64,000 nt of DNA from Euglena gracilis (taxonomy: Eukaryota; Euglenida; Euglenophyceae; Euglenales). This document shows, piece by piece, positions 23,038 through 32,989 of this stretch. The position numbers and the translations under genes were made by a program. Location of the stretch: the NCBI GenBank assembly GCA_039621445.1, contig CP154956.1, positions 95,608,406-95,672,405 on the forward strand, given 5' to 3'. Under the pieces are notes generated by a model. The model was not told where the DNA came from. It saw only the letters and a program-made list of their open reading frames with translations, and searched no databases. The number at the start of each line of letters is the position of its first letter. Within the stretch, counting starts at the first letter, position 1.

Positions 23038-24131
23038 TGACGACCTTTTGAGGTCGACCGCCGGGCGGCGGAGTTTTTCCTTTTTAGAAGGCCTTTTTAA
23101 GGGCGGTTTAGCTCTAATTTTAAGGCTTTCTAAAGATTTCCATTAAAATTCCCTCTTTTAGGGCGCCCATGGTTTTGTTGTGGAAGGAGAGAGATTGAGT
23201 GATGCTAGGTATTCCCAAATGGTGATTTTGGGTTTATTTAGCACATTTTAAGCTTTTTATGCATTTTTCCTTTGGTTTTAAGGAAAAATATTGGATTTGG
23301 TGAGAGCGCTTGCAAGCGCTTGGAACAGAATTTTAAGAGATTGGCACCTGAGTTCCTGGAGTTTTTGCAGGGGTTTGCAAAGCTCAATAATGATGGAATT
23401 CAGCATAATTTATCAAAATCAAGGGGGGAAACCTTGATTTTGACCTGGGTTGGTTGATTTTGATGCAATGGGCAAGGATTTGGGATTTGAGAGCGCTTAC
23501 GAATCAGCGCACTCAATCCTAAATTTAACTGCCCATCAAGGGAATCAAAATCATTTTCTTTTCACAGGGTTTTCATCTTTACCTGTTGCACCATTGTACT
23601 TGTTGTGGCAGTTGCATCCAATTACAATCAAGTATTGAATTTGGAATTTCAATTGCAAATGGAAGATCAACAAAACAATCAATCATTTGAAGAAGGTGAG
23701 GTTTGTCTTCCCCCCACCTCATCTGTGGGAAAAGGGGCAGGGGGGTGGGACTCTTCAACTCAGGCAACCACTGCCAAATTTCACCCCAAAACCCCCTTTT
23801 TGGCCCAGAAACTGTGAGAAATGACACCCAGGGGGGGGGTGTTGGCTCTCACTGGTTCAACTGAGCAGGGAGGGGTTGAAACCCCAAAGACACCCCCCTT
23901 GGAGATCCCAGTGACACCCCCCTCAGGGGTCGGGGAGGGTCCACTGGGAAGTTTCTCCTTGGAAATGATGGCCCAGTTTCGGCCACAGGGGGGTGCAGAA
24001 TAGGAAAAAAATTCCGACACAAGTCGGCTCGAGGAGCCAAAAAACGATCCTACGCCGGAAACTGGCCCGGGGCGGGGGTTTCCGCTTCACCCCAGTGCTG
24101 CCGGGGGACATGGCAGCACGGGTGTGAAACA
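23038..24131 (+). repeat. chromovirus LTR A (5')
   Basis: 1094 bp, starting TGACGACC and ending GTGAAACA. A hairpin lies at the start (GACCTTTTGAGGTC) followed by ACCGCCGGGCGGCGG. Limits were set by comparison with the other two LTRs and by the adjoining primer site. Small differences from B and C, for example TTGTGGAAGG against TTGTGCAAGG near 23180, make it the most distinct of the three. Confidence 0.88.
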
Positions 24132-24144
24132 TGGTAAGCAGAGG
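24132..24144 (+). other. primer-binding site, chromovirus body 1
   Basis: TGGTAAGCAGAGG directly follows the LTR. It differs by one inserted A from TGGTAGCAGAGG, the complement of a typical initiator tRNA-Met 3' end. The same 13 bases follow LTR B. Confidence 0.75.
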
Positions 24145-24233
24145 TTTTTCCTTCAGCCCTCAGTCGGAAATGTTGGGTTGGAAATCCCTGCTCAGAATGT
24201 TTTCTTTGATAATCAGCCAAGGCCTAATCTCAG

Positions 24234-24893
24234 ATGGTAAATCTGACGATTGGAGTTTCGGGGCACAGGGAGTTGGGACCCGAAACCAGTTTGGCTGAAC
24301 TCAGAACCCCCACAAATATGGGACAGATGTTGGAATTTCAGGGTGGGGATGGCCAGGTTGTCATTTCCAACCAACCGTGTTTTCCAGAGCCTTTTTCAGG
24401 GGTTTTGCCTTTGCAAAATAAGGGGTACGGTTTTGTGCTGCCTGAGTTGCAACCTCTTCCAGACTTTTCATGGGTGCAAAATTTGGGGAATCTGCCATCA
24501 TTACCCGCTTTTGCATTGCCTTTGCCTCCAGCTCAACCAGTTTCTTCAACACCAGCCCAAGAGCCGGTGGCACTTTTGCAGTTTTCCCAACCATCCCAGG
24601 TAGATGGGCTGGCGAAGGAAACGGGAAGTGCCTCGGCAGGGCAGGGGGGTGATAACCCCAAGTTCAGCAAAAACGGCTGCACCGTGAGGTTGATCACGGT
24701 CAGCCAGCAGCCGCTGCAGCCCCCCAGCCTCCTCATATTTTCATCGAGGGGGGTGAGGAGGAGGTCCAACCCCCAGCCTATGAAAGTTCTGAAGCCACCC
24801 CCAGGGGGGGTTCACAAAATCAGGGATTTGAAAACCCCTGGGGGCAATTTTTACAAAGTAACAGAGACCTCCAGTGGACTGTGCAGCACCTGA
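24234..24893 (+). pseudogene. gag: Gag N-terminus, chromovirus body 1
   Basis: Starts at the ATG about 100 nt after LTR A (M-V-N-L-T-I-G-V-S-G), the same start as body 2 (34116). Pro/Gln-rich with no recognised domain. After codon 142 a 181-bp deletion relative to body 2 (body 2 positions 34543-34723, at 24660 here) shifts the frame, so the last part of this ORF is out of phase with the rest of Gag. Confidence 0.8.
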
Positions 24894-26992
24894 CTTTTCG
24901 GGTTTTGGCTTTGGAAAGAGCCAACGAAGAGTGGGTTCTGCAGCAGCAGCAGCAACAACCCCCCGCTGTCGACATCCACCTGGTGGAGCACATGGCTGCA
25001 CGAATCGAAGAAACGGCCAGGGCTGACTGCCTCCATATTTTTGAACTTTTTGAGAAAAAATGTGAGGCCCAGGTGCAAATTTCTGTGCAAAAAATTGACG
25101 CACAGGCACTTGAACTTTTTGTCGGGCAGGAAAAAAGTTTTGAGGAAAAACTGGCCCAGCAGTTTTCTTCGAGCCGTGATCAGTTTTTGGCCCTGAGGCA
25201 GGAATTTTTACGAATTTTGGACAGCCTGCCACGGGAAATTTTTAAGCAGGTGCAAAATCAGGTGGCTGCCTTACCGATTAAGGATCTCATGCTTGAAAAT
25301 TTTCAGCGGTTTGCTGAGAATTTTAAAGCCGCCCAGCCAGCTCAGGGGGGGGAGGCAGAAACTCTCCAGGAGCTGGCCGTTGTCGCTGCCAAAATCGTTG
25401 AAGTTCAAGCTCACCTGGTGTCGCTGCGAGGTACGGTCCAGGGCCAGGCTCAGCAGCTTCAGCAGTTCGCCGATTATGTTCGCCAGCTGGGTGAACAAAA
25501 TTCAGCGATGAATACAGCCCTCCATGGTTTTGGTGGGGGTATTCAAAAACTGCACCAGAATATTTCAGATGAAGTAGGGAAACGACACTCAGAAATACAA
25601 AAACTGCTGACGGATTGTCAGCAGAATTTTCAGAGTGTTAATCAGCAGATTTTTTCCCAGGAGAAAAAAATTGGTGGGCTGGTGGAGGAAATGAGGCAGG
25701 GACTTGCAAAAGTTGGGGGGAACACTTTCGAGTTACAGAAAGTGCTGCAGAATTTACAAAAGAATGGACCCGTACACCCAACTGCAGAACCGAGAGGGGT
25801 TTTGCAGAAAATTTCTGACATGTGGTGGCTGCGGCAGGGCAGCCAGCAGCCCCTACACCCAGTGGAGCTGCCACAGCCTGGGCAGCAGCTGGCCCAGCAG
25901 CCCGTCGTCCAGCTAGCCCAGCAGCCTGGCCAGCCAGCAGGCCAGCCGCAGCCTGCTCACGGGCTGCCAATGGGGCTGGGCCTGCCGTCGGCTGGACAGC
26001 AGCAGCCCCTGGGGCAGCCTCAGTCCAGCTCACTGGCCAGCACGGTGCCCAGTGCTGACCCAGCTTTTTCAGATCAGATTATTTCTCATAATAAATCTGC
26101 AGTTTCAAACATTTCCCCTCCCTTAGTCATTGAGGGGGGATTTGTTTTGGAGGACATGCAAGACACGGCAGTGGTTTCTTCTGTGTCATTGTGTGTCCCC
26201 CCACATGTTTCCGCAGCCCCTGCTTTCTCGATTAGGCCCATCGGGACAGGGGGGGCTGCAGCCAACCCAGGTAACGGGTTGGGTTTTCCTTTTATTGGTG
26301 ACCCAGTAGCTTTTGAAATTTTGCAGGGAGGTGCTAAGCCCTATTTTGATGAATCGGGCAGCATTTCCTGGCAAGATTTTGAAGTAGATTGGAATCTTTA
26401 CTGGGACAGGTTGACATCAGGCAAACCGTATTCTGATTTGCAAAAGCTGCAGGTTTTTGAGGCATGTTTAGGACCCAGATTAAGGGAGGAAATCAGGCTC
26501 TATCGGCTGAATGGAGCTAAGTTAAGTTACCCCACCATATTAGCCCAGTTCCAGAACCCTTATGCCTCGAGTAAGGGGCTGACGGCTCGGAAAATATGGC
26601 AGGAGGTAACTGTGGTAAACGAAGGAAAAATTACCCGGGCTGATCTTCAAGATATTTGGATTAAATTTTGCAGTGCCTGGCACCATGTGAAGGATGCCAC
26701 AGCCGGGGAGGCTCGGAGATTATTTTTGGAAAGAATTCCTCCTTTTTTAAGCAAGTTTTGCATAGAAGAGGAGGATAACCGAGCCCGTAAACAACCCATT
26801 GTCAGGCTCACAGGGATACCAAATCCCACGGTGGATGGGATTAAAAGGAGTGTGAGCCAGATCACTGGGGGGATTGATCCACGGAAGGTGGTTATCAAAA
26901 ACCCTGGTGCCATTTGCCTTATTTATTTCAGTTCTTCGGAGGAGGCACTGAAATTAACAGCCGTAAATGGAAGGAAATTGCAGGGAATGTAA
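24881..26992 (+). pseudogene. gag: Gag central part, chromovirus body 1
   Basis: Continues Gag in the correct frame. It has a coiled-coil/Gln-rich segment (HLVEHMAARIEETARADCLH onward), a Pro/Gln tract, and the capsid-like domain with ISWQDFEVDWNLYWDRL, the same DW-YWD signature as the gag-only elements. The TAA at 26990-26992 is private: body 2 has GAA there. The last 700 bases of this ORF differ from body 2 at only a few codons. Confidence 0.82.
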
Positions 26993-27010
26993 AATTTCCT
27001 CAACGCCGAA

Positions 27011-27541
27011 TTGGTGGAACAACTAATGACCGTTGAGGAAATGTTTGCTTTTGCCGAGAGCAGGTTGGCTCTTCGGGAAAAGCAGGATTTGGCTTTGAAT
27101 CAGCACCATTTTCCCAGATTATTCAGCAAATCGACAACAAAAGGCTCAGGGAAAATACAGGTGTTGGAAAAAGGCCAAACCCCCCCGGTGTCCCCAACAC
27201 CCGTTTCAGCACCAGCAGCTGGGGGGCAGGGTCACACCTCAAAGTCTGCCCCACAGCCAGCTGCGAAAGGGGATAAGGGGCCAGCTCAGCCAGCCCCACG
27301 CGGCAGGTCCCCTTCTTCGACTTCACGGCCAGGTGCAGCTTCATGGTCGCGAACCCAAAGTCCAGCACCCCCAGCCCGGCAAGGCAAGGGGGGGCAGACC
27401 TGGACCCCGCAGGCATCGGGTAGGGGCAGGTCTCCATATCCATGCTTCAACTGTGGGGAGTGCGGGCATTATTTTTATGAGTGTAACAAACCGCTGAGTG
27501 AGGCCCTTGCTAAATCTAAGGAATTTTGGCAAAATAATTGA
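27011..27541 (+). pseudogene. gag: Gag nucleocapsid part with zinc knuckle, chromovirus body 1
   Basis: In the same frame as the preceding ORF. A basic Pro/Ser/Arg-rich linker precedes one zinc knuckle, CFNCGECGHYFYEC (C-x2-C-x4-H-x4-C; 27443-27484). The TGA at 27539-27541 is private, since body 2 reads GGA. The frame then runs on to the UAG at 27659. Confidence 0.85.
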
Positions 27542-27658
27542 AAAGGCAAGGGGCAGCCCAAGGGTAAAGGGCAGCCAGCCTCACAGCGAAATTCCTCAGG
27601 CAAGGGGGGTGCATGGTCAAAGGGGGGTGGGCCCACCTCTTCTCCCCCTGGGGCCCAA

Positions 27659-27661
27659 TAG
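27659..27661 (+). promoter_or_regulatory. candidate Gag-Pol readthrough UAG, body 1
   Basis: In-frame TAG in the context CAA TAG GGG GGC CAG, between the nucleocapsid and the methyltransferase-Pol part, all in one frame. The same TAG is kept in body 2, whereas the other stops I compared are private to one copy. A purine-rich, G-rich context after UAG resembles known gammaretroviral-type readthrough sites. The function is inferred. Confidence 0.55.
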
Positions 27662-27775
27662 GGGGGCCAGGGGCAGTTTGAGAAGGGGGGGGCTGCCCAT
27701 GGCCGTGTCTCTCCCCCCTGTGAGGAAAACGGTGTAAATATTTCTGATTCAAAAAACTGGGCTGTACAGGATTTT

Positions 27776-28486
27776 ATGGCTGATTCAGGGTGTGGTGAAA
27801 AACATTCTTTGGATCAGCCCCCCAGATTTTTGAATCGGACCCGATACTCCTGGAGGGAAGGAAAATGTTCAAGGGTTCCCGTTTTGCATTCAAACCTGCC
27901 ACAACCCAACCCCCCACCATCAGCTCAGCGACCTCAGGCATTAGATTTATTCGCTAGCACAGGTTCGGTGGGGAAGCGGTTGGCAGAACGGGGGTATGAA
28001 GTTTTGTCAATTGAAAATGCTCCTTGGACGGACTTCCACCCCCACACAGACATTTTGACCTGGGACTACAGGCGATACCCGGTTGGATTTTTTGAGGTTA
28101 TTGCCGCTAGTCCCCCCTGTAATATTTATTCCACGGCTTATAACCCCAGGCCAAGGGATTTCTCCCAGGCGGATGCCCTGGTGGAGAAAGCCCTGGAAAT
28201 TATAAATTATTTTCAGCCAAAGTTGTGGTGGTTGGAGAACCCCCGCACTGGACTTTTGCGAAATAGGGAGGTGGTGAAAAACCTGCCCTATATCGACATT
28301 GATTATCGCCAGTTTTCGGATTGGGGTTATAAAAAGCCCACACGTTTCTGGTGCTGCCCAGCCATTTCACAATTACGGTCGGTGTTGTGCGATGGCGAAT
28401 CGTGTCCTAACCTGGTGATGGGGGACAATGGGCAACTCCGGCACCGTGAATTGTTGGGGGGGAGAAAAATGAAGTTTACCCCCTGA
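27776..28486 (+). CDS. C5 cytosine DNA methyltransferase-like domain in chromovirus body 1
   Basis: About 236 codons counted from the ATG at 27776, though the frame is open from the UAG at 27659. Motif I is DLFASTGSVG (57-66), motif IV is SPPC with the presumed catalytic Cys115, motif VI is WLENP (ENP at 154-156), and motif VIII-like is DWGYKKPTRFW (about 182-192). The core is compact and resembles phage- or large-DNA-virus-type C5 methyltransferases more than DNMT1. The target-recognition region is short (CDGESCPN). Predicted reaction: methyl transfer from S-adenosylmethionine to cytosine C5. The TGA at 28484-28486 is private (CGA in body 2), so the domain was originally fused in frame to the protease. 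One motif I residue differs between copies (Ser here, Gly in body 2). Confidence 0.82.
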   Translation: MADSGCGEKHSLDQPPRFLNRTRYSWREGKCSRVPVLHSNLPQPNPPPSAQRPQALDLFASTGSVGKRLAERGYEVLSIENAPWTDFHPHTDILTWDYRRYPVGFFEVIAASPPCNIYSTAYNPRPRDFSQADALVEKALEIINYFQPKLWWLENPRTGLLRNREVVKNLPYIDIDYRQFSDWGYKKPTRFWCCPAISQLRSVLCDGESCPNLVMGDNGQLRHRELLGGRKMKFTP

Positions 28487-28510
28487 CAAAAAGGAAGAAT
28501 ACCCCCCCTG

Positions 28511-31216
28511 GTGATTGATTATCTCCTAAGTGCTGGGGATTTTCTGGGGGGGCAGCCCAAAGAAATTTCCCAAAATTCCCAGGATTTTGAGGAATGGGAA
28601 ATTCCAGACCGTTGTTGTCACTTGGTCAACACCTTGAAGGTTAATCAGGTGTTGCCCATTGAAAACGAGCTGCAACTTTTGATGTCATCACAGACGTATC
28701 TCCCTAACGGTGATACCAGGCAGCTCAAAGTTTTGGTGGACACGGGAGCCCAGGTGAACCTGGTCAAAAGGTCCGTCGTTCCAAAACATTTGGCCAGGTC
28801 ACCGCGAATGCCAATTCGGCTGGTGGCTGCCAACGGCCAATGTGTTTTGGGGGGTGACCAGTGTATTAAGTTGGAGTTGGGTTTTCAACGCAAGGTAATG
28901 GGGCAGGGGGGCACCCAGGCCTTGTACCTCGAAGGGGAATTCTACCTCGCGGATATTGAGGTAGATGCTGTATTATCATTTCCATGGTTAGCCGAACATG
29001 GTTTGGGTGTGTTCCCACACCATAAGGCCCTGGTTTTTGACAATCCTAATCTGACTTTCTTGTACGGGTGGGATACAAGAAATCAGAAAAGGAAATCCCA
29101 TAAGGGGAAGAAAAAACACAATTCACAAAAAAGAATTGGGGTTGTGATTTCTGACTTCGGAGATTCCCCTGAAAACGCACCAACCACGGAGTCCCTTGAA
29201 AATGAAAAGGTGTGGTTGGATTTGCAAAAAATGAATTTGCATCTGCCCTTGCAGGGCTTTGATATGCAACCAAAATTCCTTGGCAAGAAGGAATTGCATA
29301 CCATAGCCAGGCATCTCACCGAATCGCCAGCCGAGGACAAGGCAGTGAATGCCATAATCCAGGCTCGCGACTCGGGTGAGAAGGAGGACCCCAGGGTAGT
29401 GGCATTTCGGAACAGAATTTTTCAGGATTTTGAAGGGGAGGTGTTGGCTACGGAGGTACCCCCCGACCCTCCCGTTCGGGGACCTTATGGTTACGCCCAG
29501 ATTCCTCTGAAGGAGGGGGCTGTACCCACAAGGCAAAAACCCTTTGTGTTACACGGTGAAAGATTTGAAGCTCACAAAAAGGTCACCCAGGAATGGTGGG
29601 ACCGGAAATTTGTTGAGCGATTGCCCAAGGGAACAGTTTCGGAATGGCTGTCCGTAACATTTGTTGTGCCGAAAAAAGGAGGCGAATGGAGGGGAGTGGT
29701 AGACATGCGGGGGCCTAACAGTCAAACTAGGCGTGTGTCTTATCCCCTTCCCGTAATTGAAGACCTCCTTGTAAAACAAGGTGGAAACATGATGTTTTCC
29801 ATCTTGGATTTACGGCAGGCTTTCCACCAACAGCCGTTGGACCCGGAAAGCTGGCCCATCACATGTTGCAGTACCCCCCTCGGTCTTTTTCAGTGGAGCG
29901 TTAATGTGATGGGCCTAACAAATGCAAGCCAGCAGTTTCAGCAAATGATGGAGGATCGCCTCTTCCCGGTGGGGGACGTGGCTGATCCTTACATCGATGA
30001 TATTTTGGTTGGAACTCGAGTGGGTCCTGGTGAGGATTTACTCGCAGCACATGACAAGGATTTGCGAAGAGTCCTTGAAGTTTTACGAAAAGACAGATTT
30101 GTAGCCGACAAAAGAAAATGCCGTCTTTTCGTAAAAGAAGTTGAGTTTTGTGGCCATGTTCTGGGTGGTGGGGTGAGAAAACCATCCCCTGGAAAGCTGA
30201 TGGCCATTGAAAAATGGGAGCTACCCCAAACAATCACGGGTCTACGTGCTTTTTTGGGGTTCACAAATTATTACAGCTCCTATGTGAAGGATTACGCCCA
30301 CATTGTCGCTTGCCTTCAAGATAAGCTCCAAGTTTTTTCCCGAGTGGACGGCAAGAAGGGTTCCAAGAAAAGGATTTCTTGGGAACCATCCGACATTGAG
30401 GCATTTGAAAAAATTAAATCACTGTTGTGCAGTGAATTAATTTTACAACACGTTAAGCCAGACAAACCATTTGTTTTAAGAGTGGATGCCAGCCAGTATG
30501 CGGTTGGTGCCACCCTTGAACAATTGGTTGGGGAGGATAGGGCTGCTACTCCTGAAGACGTACGGGCCAAGCGTACCGTGCCTGTCGCCTTCATGAGTAG
30601 GAAGCTGACGGGCAGCCAAAGAAACTGGGTACCTAGGGAACAGGAGACTTATGCCATAATCCTAGCCTTACAAAAGTGGGAATCATGGATTGGGCTGCAG
30701 CCCGTCCTGGTTCTCACGGACCACAAGGCTCTAGAATCTTGGGCTAGAGATGTTCTAGACACACCAAGTGGTCCCATTGGGAGAAGGGCTAGGTGGCATC
30801 AAATCTTATTAAAATTTGACCTATCGGTTGGGTATATCCCGGGGCGGGAGAATACCATAGCCGATTTATTGTCAAGATGGGCTTACCCGGCCTCCCAAGC
30901 CTTGAAGGACATTTCAAGGCATGGGTCAGCCCTTGACACCGAGGAAATGAGGGAAATCATTCAAACTGAAACATTGGAAGAAGCAGAATGTATGTGGCTA
31001 CGGTTGGTGGACCAACCAACCACAGCCAATACATACATTCGTGGAGTCACCACACGGGGTGGTGCTACCACGGGGTCCGGGGACGCGGGTGGACGGTGCA
31101 CACGACCGGGGGATAGGAAGTCAGAACCCTTGGAGGAACAAAACCCCAGGGATTGGGTTCAACCTCCACCCCCAAGGGAGAAAAAGGAAAACATGTTTCA
31201 TTCTCAACTCGGTTGA
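28511..31216 (+). CDS. pol: Pol: aspartic protease, reverse transcriptase, RNase H, chromovirus body 1
   Basis: 901 codons in the same frame as the methyltransferase. Protease: VLVDTGAQVNLV, active Asp77 in DTGA. RT: about residues 280-560, with LSVTFVVPKKGGEWRGVVDM, FSILDLRQAFHQ and the catalytic YIDD at 494-497. RNase H: starts about 655 with VLRVDASQYAVGATLEQ (Asp659) and continues through REQETYAI and LVLTDHKALE. A GRENTIADLLSRW tether follows. The ORF leaves frame near 31027, where body 1 has one more A (CCAATACAT) than body 2 (CCATACAT). The codons after that point are not the ancestral ones, and integrase continues in the neighbouring frame. This is the more intact RT of the two copies. 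Confidence 0.92.
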   Translation: MIDYLLSAGDFLGGQPKEISQNSQDFEEWEIPDRCCHLVNTLKVNQVLPIENELQLLMSSQTYLPNGDTRQLKVLVDTGAQVNLVKRSVVPKHLARSPRMPIRLVAANGQCVLGGDQCIKLELGFQRKVMGQGGTQALYLEGEFYLADIEVDAVLSFPWLAEHGLGVFPHHKALVFDNPNLTFLYGWDTRNQKRKSHKGKKKHNSQKRIGVVISDFGDSPENAPTTESLENEKVWLDLQKMNLHLPLQGFDMQPKFLGKKELHTIARHLTESPAEDKAVNAIIQARDSGEKEDPRVVAFRNRIFQDFEGEVLATEVPPDPPVRGPYGYAQIPLKEGAVPTRQKPFVLHGERFEAHKKVTQEWWDRKFVERLPKGTVSEWLSVTFVVPKKGGEWRGVVDMRGPNSQTRRVSYPLPVIEDLLVKQGGNMMFSILDLRQAFHQQPLDPESWPITCCSTPLGLFQWSVNVMGLTNASQQFQQMMEDRLFPVGDVADPYIDDILVGTRVGPGEDLLAAHDKDLRRVLEVLRKDRFVADKRKCRLFVKEVEFCGHVLGGGVRKPSPGKLMAIEKWELPQTITGLRAFLGFTNYYSSYVKDYAHIVACLQDKLQVFSRVDGKKGSKKRISWEPSDIEAFEKIKSLLCSELILQHVKPDKPFVLRVDASQYAVGATLEQLVGEDRAATPEDVRAKRTVPVAFMSRKLTGSQRNWVPREQETYAIILALQKWESWIGLQPVLVLTDHKALESWARDVLDTPSGPIGRRARWHQILLKFDLSVGYIPGRENTIADLLSRWAYPASQALKDISRHGSALDTEEMREIIQTETLEEAECMWLRLVDQPTTANTYIRGVTTRGGATTGSGDAGGRCTRPGDRKSEPLEEQNPRDWVQPPPPREKKENMFHSQLG

Positions 31217-31943
31217 CGAGTTTGGGAATGAGACAAGTCTTGTGGAGGAGGTCCAAGAGCCAAGGGGGGAGCATTTTCCATTGACACCCACTTCTATACC
31301 AGCTTCACCAACGACGCCAACCCCTGAACCTGCTGCTGCGGCTACCACTGAGGTACCTGGGGCAGACCGAGAATCACCTGTGTTGTCTTCAGGTGGTTTG
31401 AGTGGTGAGGGGGGGGAAGCCACTTCCACAACCAATTCCTCACCCATCCCCCCTGGTTCTGTTTGGGATTTATCGTGGAAGGAGGAATATTTAAAATGTC
31501 CCCGTTGGTCACCAATTTTTCAGGCTACCCAGGATTCAAAGGTGCCGTGGCCTGAAAATGTCAAGGTTTTTGGTGACAAAATGTTTTTCGAGGAGAGGCT
31601 TTGTGTGCCCAAATCTCTCCAAGAAAAACTCATTCGGGATCACCACTCATACCAAGGGCATGTGGGATTCCCAAGACTATGGGAATGCATGTCCCTTAGG
31701 TATGATTGGGCTGATTCCTCACTCGCTCGAGAATTTGCTAAAGGAGTCATGGGCCTTTGTGGGACTTGCCAAGCGTGCCGAAGGCCGGCGAGTCTCAAGG
31801 GTTTAGTGGAATCTACACCCATACCCCCAGCCGTAATGTATTCGGTGGCCCTTGACATGTTTAGCATGCCCCTCGTGGAGTGGGAAGGCAATTCCTACGA
31901 CTCCATGCTTGTGTGTGTGTGGATCGTCACTCCGGTTGGATAG
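31041..31943 (+). pseudogene. pol: Integrase N-terminal part, chromovirus body 1
   Basis: A Pro/Thr-rich linker precedes the zinc-binding HHCC region (DHHSYQGH ... CGTCQACR) and the start of the catalytic core (ALDMFSMPL, first Asp). The ORF ends early because the GT run at 31909-31922 is two bases longer than in body 2, which changes frame before the VDRHSGW motif. Confidence 0.85.
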
Positions 31944-32989
31944 TGGCGATCCCCCACCTAGCAAAAGGATTTACGGGAGCCAAGGCAGCCAAGCAAATGC
32001 TGTTGCATGCTTGGCGATCTTTTGGTGTCCCTTCCATTATTACTTCCGATCTGGGTTCACATTTTGTTGCCGGTTGGTGGCAGACAATGTGTGCCTTGAT
32101 GGGAATTAGGCAAGCCTACTCCCAGGCCTACCACCACCAGGCGAATGGTAGGGCGGAGAGGGCTGGCCAACAAATAATGGAACGGCTTAAGAAAATTCAG
32201 GTTGAGGACAAGTTGAATTGGGTTGAAGCCCTCCCCCAAGCACTAGACCGTATTCATGATACGCCGGGGGGGAGTGGTCTAAGCCCATTTCAAATCTTGT
32301 TCGGCAGACACCGTTCATTGGGTGGTTTACCTTATGAACCGTTAAGGGATTGTGAAGATGCCAGATCATTTTTCTCTCGGCAAAGAGAAATTGATTTGGT
32401 AGTGGCTGGCAAAATGAATAATTTGCATGCCAAGCAATGTGCTCGGGCCAACCGTGGTTTGGACGGTTGGGAGCCATTGGAGGTGGGGAATCTGGTGTGG
32501 TACCTGAGACCCCCCGATAGTGGCACAAAATTGGATTCCCGTTGGTTGGGCCCTTGCAAGGTTACCGCAAGGGAGGGAATTCACTCCTACCTAATTGAGG
32601 TTAAGCCGGGCTATATTATGAAGGCCCATCGCAAGGCTTTAAAGGTGTATGTGGAGGACCCCACATCTGATAAGCCTATCCACCTATTTTTCCACCGGCG
32701 GACGGTACCTGAGGCGGAAGGTGCCCCAGATACCTGGTTAGTGGATAAAATGCTAAACCACAAATTCGTTAAGGGAAAAATGTTTTTCTTAACGAAGTGG
32801 CAAGGGTTTGAGGAGGCGAATTGGGAACCGGTGGAACATCAAAGTGTCTTTCATTCCCATCCCAAGGAAGCGAGAAGGGGGGGTGAAACCCCCGACTTTC
32901 GTCGCAAGGGGGGGAGTGACGAACTTTTGAGGTCGACCACCGGGCGGCGGAGTTTTTCCTTTTTCAAGGCCTTTTTAAGGGCGGTTTAG
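31880..32989 (+). pseudogene. pol: Integrase catalytic core and truncated chromodomain, chromovirus body 1
   Basis: From CVDRHSGWIVAIP it continues the catalytic core: second Asp in ITSDLGSHF and Glu in NGRAERAGQQ, giving the D,D-35-E triad. A C-terminal barrel-like region (LGPCKVTAREG) and a chromodomain follow (DTWLVDKMLNHKFVKGKMFF, then KWQGFEEANWEPVEH). The chromodomain ends abruptly because a 2.33-kb deletion joins GAACAT to CAAAGTG. The remaining codons read into the pre-LTR sequence and LTR B and are not native. Confidence 0.85.
32906..32916 (+). other. polypurine tract, body 1
   Basis: AAGGGGGGGAG directly precedes the LTR start TGACGA. The identical tract precedes LTR C at 45296-45306. 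Confidence 0.8.

Noticed and set aside
27776-28486. Host DNA methyltransferase gene captured by chance between two transposons
   Set aside because: It is present at the same position and in frame in both element copies, and in body 2 it is directly continuous with the protease.
31020-31216. Frame switch between RNase H and integrase, as a possible programmed frameshift
   Set aside because: The two copies change frame at different places: one A more in body 1 near 31027 (CCAATACAT against CCATACAT), and one extra base in body 2 near 41190. Combining them, the common ancestor was open in one frame, so this is decay.
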